Shown here: positions 5,091 through 10,075 of the stretch, in pieces | Layout of the letters: every line of letters starts with the position of its first letter | How positions within the stretch are numbered: position 1 is the first letter of the stretch | NCBI GenBank assembly: GCA_023458095.1 | Contig: JAEXAS010000032.1 | Coordinates: forward strand, 1-10,075 | DNA length: 10,075 nucleotides | Source: Actinomycetes bacterium | Lineage (GTDB): Bacteria; Actinomycetota; Actinomycetes; Propionibacteriales; Propionibacteriaceae | Reading direction: 5' to 3' | Translations under genes and position numbers: made by a program | Notes under the pieces: model-generated | Told to the model about the DNA's origin: nothing | The model's input: only the letters and a program-made list of their open reading frames with translations | The model's database searches: none

Positions 5091-7913
5091 ATGACCCACC
5101 AATGTGCGGCCTGTGGAACGACGTTCAACGACGCAGACATCTGCCCGAACTGCCAGTTGCCGGTGAAGCCGCCTGAGCTCAGCACGGCGCAGCCGTCGGC
5201 ATCGGCCATGCCTGTGGCAGACGCAGGCCAGACCAGCGCCGAAGTAGCTGGCCTCGGTGGGGATGCCGCTAAACCAAAGAAGCTGAGGCTGCCGCTGGTC
5301 GTCGGGATCGGAGTGGCGTCCCTGGCCTTGGTCGCCGGAGTGGCCTTTGCCGGCGTCAAGCTGTTCGCCCCGGGCGGCGCACTCGGTGGGCCCGTGCAGT
5401 TGGTGGTCACGGGCAACCCGGTGATGACGGACAGGTGGTCCAATGGCGCTTCTGAGACGTGGAAAGTTGCGCCCAACGAGTTCGTGAAGGAAGAACAAGC
5501 TGATGAGATTGGCTTTCCTGTCGCATATGGCGGTCGCACGGAGAGTGTGGTTGCTCTCACCTCGGACACTTCCACCGCTAGTGGAACGGTTCTCGGATTC
5601 GATGCAAGCACAGGAAAGTACCGGTGGCAGGTCTTCGCCCAGGAACAGTGTTCAGGCGTACTGACTGGTGGGTACCTTCACTGTCAGGGCGGCCGAATGG
5701 GGTATTACCCCACGGATTTCGTTGAACTATCTCGCGGGGCCAACGCTGGGGTGATTCCGAGCAGCCAAGAGCTGGGCACTGGTATTCCGGACGGGACTGA
5801 GGACTACCACAGCTGGACCACCACCGTCATCGGCGGGCAACTATTCGCCACCTGGGCCGATCTTGATGGTTCGAACGCGGAGACCAAGGGGAATCTGGGC
5901 CGGTTCTCCACTGACAAGAAGAAGCTGGTCTGGAAGGCCTCGGTTCCAGTTCCAGGAGCAGGCACTAGCGACCCGGACTACCCGCGCCGCGACGGGCGAG
6001 GTCGCATCAATCATGGCGTTGTGGCAGACCCGCTGATGGCGGTTGACGCTGACAAGGGCACCGTTGTCGTGGGGTCGGGCGGCGGCAAGAACTTCCATAC
6101 GATTGAGTGGGTTGCCGACAACGTCATCCAAGGCGGCGATGACAAGAGCCCAACAGAGCCGTTCACGGCCGCCGATGGCACGCCGATTGGCTTGATCCGA
6201 TCAGGCGCAATCTCAGTGGTTTCGACAGAATTGCCCAAACACCCCCTGCGGCAAACTGCCAACGGTGTGGCGGCATTTGATCCCTTTGACACCTCGAGCA
6301 TCCAAGGCGGGAAGAACCTCTGGGAAGCCAAACTTGATGGTGCGAGTCCATCCCAGAATGACGGAGCTGGTAGCTATATCAGCGCCTACCGGGATGGGCT
6401 GATCGCGATAGCCCAGCAGCCGGGAGCGGCCAAGTCGGGGCTGGTGTCACTCATTCAAGAGGATACCGGGAAGGTCGTGTGGACGGCCTCAGTGCCGGTC
6501 GCCTCCAACGCTGACGGCGGCGTTCTCATTCCGGTGTTCGCTCACGACGGCGCTCTTCTCATTCAGACTGCCTCTTCTCGTTCCAGTTCCCTCGATCCAG
6601 GCACGGCAGCACTGGTCATGCTGTCGGCTACTGATGGGGCGATGCTGTGGAGCAGGTCAGGAGTGTTAGCCGAAAGCGTCCAAGACCTGGCTGCGGCCCC
6701 CTTTGCCCCGGACACGGAGAAGTACGACGGAATCATCGTCAGCAACTTGGACGACACGTTTTCTCGTCTGGACCCTGCAGATCGTCCGACCAAGGCGCCG
6801 GTGGTTCCTTCGTCTGCGCCGGCTTGTCCCACTGGCATGACGGCGATCGCGTGGACTCAGTATTCCGATGGCGGAATCTTGCTGTGCCATGCCGACAAGA
6901 AGTACGCGGTGGTGTATCCGTCGCATCCGGATTGGCAGGCGGCGCAGTTGAACTTCACTGGCGGTGGACACGAGGTGGTTTTCAGTAATGGGGCTCGGGT
7001 CCGGGTGAGTCTGGGCGGATCGGTGGTGTACACCGATGCGGACGGCAAGACCACCACGCAGACCGCGACCGAAGCCTGGAACAACGCCACGGGTGAGGTG
7101 AAGGTATCGGTGCCGAAGGACTTGAAGACTTGTCCAGCCAATTCGTGGCCGATCTCGCTGTCGACCTACAACGGGGGCTGGTTGTTGGTGTGTGGCACCA
7201 ACGCCGACGCGCCGACATCAATGGTGTACAACGACGGCTCGCGGACCAGCGAGCTCGGATCGGTGAGCTACCGCAATGGCGGGTACTGCGGCACCGGAGA
7301 CGTGGGTACCGTGTGCGGCTATCGGGCTCCGGCTGTGGTGAGCGTGACCGATGCGTCCGGGAAGGTGACTCAGCACAGTGTCGGCGGCAACTACTTCGAC
7401 GACCATGGTGCTGGTGGCGCTGGTCAGGGCACCGGCTCCTATGGGGTTGAGGCCCCCACCGACACGGCGAAGGACCAGGTGCGCTATTTGACCCAGATCC
7501 TGCAGAAGTCCGCAGCAGGTCGGGCGAACCTGAACGCCGCGGTGGCGCAGGTGCGCTCGTGTTCGGATGTGGCTGGTGCGGTGACCACGATCAATGGCGT
7601 GATCGCCAATCGGCAGGAGTTGCTGGACGCCTTGGCCTCCACCCCGGTGGACGCAGTTCCGAACGGTTCGCAGTTGGTCGCCAAGCTTCGCAATGCCTTG
7701 GACCTCTCGCTGAAGTCGGATCAGGTGTGGTTGCAGTGGGCGCAGGCCGAGCAGTCGAATAGCTGCGCTGAAGGGGAGAGCAGTGCCACCTACAAGCAGG
7801 TGGAGACCATGAACGAGTCGGTGGCCACGGCTAAGGACGCCTTCGTCGCCGCCTGGAACTCCCAGATCGCAGCCACCTACAAGGCCCCGCGGTTCGCCAC
7901 CTCGCAAATCTGA
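5091..7913 (+). CDS. zinc-ribbon, single-pass membrane protein with extracellular beta-propeller-like region
   Basis: This is a 940-residue protein of unknown function. An N-terminal zinc ribbon (Cys5, Cys8, Cys18, Cys21) is followed by a Pro/Ala/Ser linker, a basic patch (61-66) and one transmembrane helix (about 67-89). The N-terminus is thus predicted cytoplasmic and residues 94-940 extracellular. Residues about 100-565 carry PQQ/WD-like strands such as LGFDASTGKYRWQV, IQEDTGKVVWTASV and SATDGAMLWSR. Two related modules of about 90-100 residues start at Cys579 and Cys681 (CP, then S/TxYxGG, then LLxC). After a Gly-rich linker (770-790), a helical domain (about 792-905) includes QVRYLTQILQKSAAGRANL and resembles helical tails I recall from other actinobacterial surface proteins. 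All ten extracellular Cys fall in five close or domain-matched pairs, suggesting disulfides. The DNA for about residues 115-410 looks less GC-rich than the flanks. It is probably monocistronic, with a terminator upstream and a convergent neighbour. A sensor, scaffold or cell-envelope role is a guess. Confidence 0.8.
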   Translation: MTHQCAACGTTFNDADICPNCQLPVKPPELSTAQPSASAMPVADAGQTSAEVAGLGGDAAKPKKLRLPLVVGIGVASLALVAGVAFAGVKLFAPGGALGGPVQLVVTGNPVMTDRWSNGASETWKVAPNEFVKEEQADEIGFPVAYGGRTESVVALTSDTSTASGTVLGFDASTGKYRWQVFAQEQCSGVLTGGYLHCQGGRMGYYPTDFVELSRGANAGVIPSSQELGTGIPDGTEDYHSWTTTVIGGQLFATWADLDGSNAETKGNLGRFSTDKKKLVWKASVPVPGAGTSDPDYPRRDGRGRINHGVVADPLMAVDADKGTVVVGSGGGKNFHTIEWVADNVIQGGDDKSPTEPFTAADGTPIGLIRSGAISVVSTELPKHPLRQTANGVAAFDPFDTSSIQGGKNLWEAKLDGASPSQNDGAGSYISAYRDGLIAIAQQPGAAKSGLVSLIQEDTGKVVWTASVPVASNADGGVLIPVFAHDGALLIQTASSRSSSLDPGTAALVMLSATDGAMLWSRSGVLAESVQDLAAAPFAPDTEKYDGIIVSNLDDTFSRLDPADRPTKAPVVPSSAPACPTGMTAIAWTQYSDGGILLCHADKKYAVVYPSHPDWQAAQLNFTGGGHEVVFSNGARVRVSLGGSVVYTDADGKTTTQTATEAWNNATGEVKVSVPKDLKTCPANSWPISLSTYNGGWLLVCGTNADAPTSMVYNDGSRTSELGSVSYRNGGYCGTGDVGTVCGYRAPAVVSVTDASGKVTQHSVGGNYFDDHGAGGAGQGTGSYGVEAPTDTAKDQVRYLTQILQKSAAGRANLNAAVAQVRSCSDVAGAVTTINGVIANRQELLDALASTPVDAVPNGSQLVAKLRNALDLSLKSDQVWLQWAQAEQSNSCAEGESSATYKQVETMNESVATAKDAFVAAWNSQIAATYKAPRFATSQI

Positions 7914-7929
7914 GGTCGCGAATCTGAGG
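7902..7929. repeat. 14-bp tandem duplication across the stop codon
   Basis: TCGCAAATCTGAGG (7902-7915) is followed directly by TCGCGAATCTGAGG (7916-7929), with one difference. The first copy holds the last codons and the TGA of the zinc-ribbon/propeller gene; the second repeats this just past the stop. It looks like a small slippage duplication and sits in the 21-bp gap before the convergent polyprenyl synthetase gene. Confidence 0.7.
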
Positions 7930-7934
7930 GAGTC

Positions 7935-9026
7935 CTAGAAGGTCCGTTCTGTCGCCAGTCTCAACAGTTCGGCCAAGGCAGGTTGGGCTGGGCCGGGCAG
8001 TGCCGGCAGGCACGCGGCAGCGCTGTTGGTTGCCGCCGTGATCGCCTCCTCGGTGGCCGCCAGCGCCCCAGAATCGACGATGATGCCGCGGGCCACCTCG
8101 ACCTGGCGGGGGCTCAGCGGGGTGCCGAGGAAGGCATTCAGCTGGTCAGCGGAAGCCTGATCGGCGCGGGCCATGGTTTGCGCGATGAGCACGGTGAGTT
8201 TGCCTTCACGCAGGTCATCGCCAGCCGGCTTTCCGGTGACTGCCTCATCGCCGAACACGCCCAGCACGTCATCGCGGAACTGGAAGGCCCGACCCAGTGG
8301 GGACCCGAAGCGGGCCAATGCGTCAAGCAGTTCGGCAGAGCCCCCGCCCAGGGCCGCGCCGATCTGGAGCGGACGAATCACCGTGTAGCGGGCGGTCTTG
8401 TATTCCACCACGCGCTCGATCTGAGCCAGAACCGAGGCCAGATCGGTGCGGGCGTCCAGTGGTGAGCGGGTCTGGGCTGTGGTGTCCAGGACCTGGCCGG
8501 CGTTGACCTCTTCGCGCACCGCCGCCGCCAATGGCGCCGCCGCCTCAAGACGGGGTGCGCCCGACTCGGCCAGCATCTGCGCCGACCAGACCACCAGCAG
8601 GTCACCGAGCAGAATCGCCTCAGCGCGTCCATAGTCTTCGGGATTGCCCTGGCGGTGCCCGGCGGTATGCCGCTGAGCGAACTGAACATGTGCCGACGGG
8701 ATTCCGCGGCGGGTGTTGGAGCCGTCCATGACGTCGTCGTGCATCAGGACCCCGACGTGGAGAAGGTCCAAGCTGGCGGCTGCAGCGATCACAGATTCCG
8801 GGATCTCGGTGCTCCCAGTGGCTGCCACAAAGCCCCAACAGCAGAACGCCGGACGTAGCCGCTTACCGCCGGTGGTGAAGGCCCGGGCCAGTTCGATCAC
8901 CGGATCCAGATCGGCACCCAAGTCGGCCAAGGAGGCAGCGCGCTGGTCCAGGAACTCAGAAATGGCGGCACCGACGGCGTGACGGAACACCTGCGAAACC
9001 GGATCAGTCGGATCAAGTGTGGGCAC
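7935..9026 (-). CDS. all-trans polyprenyl diphosphate synthase (IdsA/GGPP synthase type)
   Basis: This enzyme condenses isopentenyl diphosphate with an allylic diphosphate to make GGPP or a longer prenyl chain for menaquinone, carotenoid or other isoprenoids; it is cytoplasmic. The 363-residue length is normal. It has GKRLRP (54-59), the first Asp-rich motif DDVMD at 97-101 followed by the Arg pair of NTRRG, and the second Asp-rich motif DDVLGVFGD at 252-260, plus GKPAGDDLREGK. Both metal sites are intact. The residues five and four before the first motif are small or aliphatic (Gly92, Val93) rather than aromatic, which favours a product longer than FPP; this is inference. The GTG start has TAGGCT 6 nt upstream and no Shine-Dalgarno, so it is probably leaderless. 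It is divergent from the MetF-like gene, as idsA2 and the MTHFR-like gene are in M. tuberculosis. It converges on the membrane protein gene with a 21-bp gap. Confidence 0.92.
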   Translation of the reverse strand: MPTLDPTDPVSQVFRHAVGAAISEFLDQRAASLADLGADLDPVIELARAFTTGGKRLRPAFCCWGFVAATGSTEIPESVIAAAASLDLLHVGVLMHDDVMDGSNTRRGIPSAHVQFAQRHTAGHRQGNPEDYGRAEAILLGDLLVVWSAQMLAESGAPRLEAAAPLAAAVREEVNAGQVLDTTAQTRSPLDARTDLASVLAQIERVVEYKTARYTVIRPLQIGAALGGGSAELLDALARFGSPLGRAFQFRDDVLGVFGDEAVTGKPAGDDLREGKLTVLIAQTMARADQASADQLNAFLGTPLSPRQVEVARGIIVDSGALAATEEAITAATNSAAACLPALPGPAQPALAELLRLATERTF

Positions 9027-9032
9027 CTGCGC

Positions 9033-9038
9033 AGCCTA
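9033..9038 (-). promoter_or_regulatory. -10 element of the leaderless polyprenyl synthetase transcript
   Basis: The minus strand reads TAGGCT, then GCGCAG, then the GTG start at 9026. This is the same hexamer and the same 6-nt spacing as the thiE-like gene. Transcription should start at or beside the GTG. The divergent metF -10 box is 63 bp away. Confidence 0.55.
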
Positions 9039-9101
9039 CGACAGTCCTCATCGTCGTGCCGGGCCGTTTCCACCCTGGCGCGCAAGCGGGTGCGGCGACG
9101 C

Positions 9102-9107
9102 TAGCCT
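9102..9107 (+). promoter_or_regulatory. -10 element of the leaderless metF-like transcript
   Basis: TAGCCT fits TANNNT and is followed by the 7 nt TACCGTC and then ATG 9115. There is no Shine-Dalgarno in that spacer, so the message most likely begins at the A of ATG. No -35 hexamer is recognisable upstream. Confidence 0.55.
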
Positions 9108-9114
9108 TACCGTC

Positions 9115-9996
9115 ATGCCCGGAACTGAATCGACGATTGCTGAGTTGCTCGCCCACGGTGGGGCTCCGACCATGTCGTTTGAGTTCTTCCCGCCCAAGGA
9201 CGATGCGGGCACCACCCAATTGGTGGAGGCGATCACCGCCCTGCAACCGCTGCACCCGGACTTTGTGTCGGTCACCTATGGCGCGACTGGTTCCAGCCGA
9301 GAGCGCACCATCGACGCAACGAAGCTCATCACGGCTCGCACCGATGCGCTCACCATGGGTCACCTGACCTGCGTGAGTCAATCCACCACAGAGCTACGCG
9401 GCGCGGTTCAGGCCTATGCCGAGGCCGGGGTGCGGCACATCCTTGCGGTGCGCGGCGACCCGCCGGGTGGCCCGACCGCCCCCTGGCAACGCCATCCTGA
9501 AGGCTTGGACAATGCCACCGAACTGGTGCGGCTGGTGAAGGAATCCGGCGACTTCTGCGTGGGGGTGGGCGCCTTCCCCGACGGTCATCCCGAGCATCAC
9601 GACGTCGATCTGGACGCCCGCATTCTGGCCGAGAAGCAGCAGGCCGGTGCCGAGTTCGCCATCACTCAGCTGTTTTTCGACGCCGAGGCCTACTTCCGGT
9701 TGGTCGAGCGGGTCCGGGCGATCGGCTGCACCTTGCCGATCATCGCCGGAATCATGCCGGTGACCACCATCTCCCAGATCGAACGCTTCGCTGGATTCTC
9801 CGGTGCTCCGCTGCCGGCCGCAGTGGTCTCCCGGCTGCATGCAGTGGCCGACGACCCTGCCGCCGTCCGAGCGGTTGGGGTGGATATTGCCGTGGAGCTG
9901 TGCCACACGGTGCTGGCTGGGGGAGCTCCCGGGCTTCAGTTCTTCACCCAGAATCGTTCCCGGGCCACCGCCCAAATCCTCAGTGCGCTCCGCTAG
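9115..9996 (+). CDS. metF: methylenetetrahydrofolate reductase (MetF family)
   Basis: This enzyme reduces 5,10-methylenetetrahydrofolate to 5-methyltetrahydrofolate for methionine synthesis; it is a cytoplasmic TIM barrel. The 293-residue product has the usual bacterial length. The N-terminus carries MSFEFFPPK with catalytic Glu23. It continues with SVTYGATGSSRERT (52-65), HLTCVSQS, LAVRGDPPG, GVGAFPDGHPEH and QLFFDAEAYF, all standard family blocks. ATG 9115 is chosen because the catalytic Glu then lies at the usual distance and a -10 box lies 7 nt upstream; the frame is open back to 9019, but that part would overlap the divergent promoter. Its divergent pairing with a polyprenyl synthetase matches the M. 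tuberculosis Rv2172c/idsA2 pair. Some mycobacterial members are reported to be monomeric and flavin-free, so cofactor use here should not be assumed. Confidence 0.93.
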   Translation: MPGTESTIAELLAHGGAPTMSFEFFPPKDDAGTTQLVEAITALQPLHPDFVSVTYGATGSSRERTIDATKLITARTDALTMGHLTCVSQSTTELRGAVQAYAEAGVRHILAVRGDPPGGPTAPWQRHPEGLDNATELVRLVKESGDFCVGVGAFPDGHPEHHDVDLDARILAEKQQAGAEFAITQLFFDAEAYFRLVERVRAIGCTLPIIAGIMPVTTISQIERFAGFSGAPLPAAVVSRLHAVADDPAAVRAVGVDIAVELCHTVLAGGAPGLQFFTQNRSRATAQILSALR

Positions 9997-10029
9997 CTGT
10001 GCACCCTTGCCTGTTCCCCTCCCCAGTCG

Positions 10030-10047
10030 CTCCCCAAACTTGGGGAG
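10030..10047 (+). terminator. palindromic hairpin after metF
   Basis: CTCCCCAA (10030-10037) and TTGGGGAG (10040-10047) are perfect 8-bp arms around AC; sterically the real loop is probably 6 bases. It begins 34 nt after the metF stop. The downstream sequence GCGGCCGC has no T-run. A terminator is likely from position, but the symmetric 18-bp palindrome could equally be a protein-binding site for a gene beginning just past the window. Confidence 0.5.
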
Positions 10048-10075
10048 GCGGCCGCAACAGTAGGGGCGGTGTGGC

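Noticed and set aside
1..10075. CRISPR array, tRNA, rRNA, insertion sequence or prophage genes
   Set aside because: I saw no regularly spaced repeats, no transposase or integrase motifs and no RNA-gene signatures in reading both strands by eye.

Overview
This is a high-GC window whose gene types and promoter style point to an actinobacterium. It carries a PASTA-type Ser/Thr kinase, a polyprenyl synthetase divergent from a MetF-like reductase, GTG starts, and TANNNT -10 boxes lying only 6-7 nt before start codons. Recalled synteny supports this: in Mycobacterium tuberculosis, idsA2 and an MTHFR-like gene are adjacent and divergent, with pknL a few genes away. A family-level guess such as Propionibacteriales would be weak.

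Layout. An upstream non-coding stretch (1-212) holds a REP-like motif. It is followed by a tight two-gene unit on +: aroQ (shikimate pathway) and a UlaG-like metallo-beta-lactamase-fold hydrolase. These run head-on, with a 3-bp gap, into a 670-residue PASTA kinase on -. The kinase shares a divergent promoter region with a ThiE-fold protein on +, which lacks several residues expected of a working thiamine phosphate synthase. A 211-bp leader then precedes a YhbS-like GNAT acetyltransferase. It contains a tandem 16-bp repeat, a -10 box, a 10-codon mini-ORF, a long hairpin, and a 16-codon mini-ORF whose stop overlaps the GNAT start. A strong hairpin ends this unit.

Next is a 940-residue single-pass membrane protein: zinc ribbon, transmembrane helix, beta-propeller-like region, duplicated Cys module and helical C-terminus. 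It converges on an all-trans polyprenyl diphosphate synthase gene (-), which is divergent from a MetF-like methylenetetrahydrofolate reductase (+). A palindromic hairpin follows.

Most genes are core metabolism or signalling, and I see no mobile element, CRISPR array, tRNA or rRNA. The parts most worth attention are the GNAT leader (a possible RNA or translation-coupled switch), the degenerate ThiE-like protein, the mosaic zinc-ribbon/propeller protein, and a recurring leaderless-promoter architecture.
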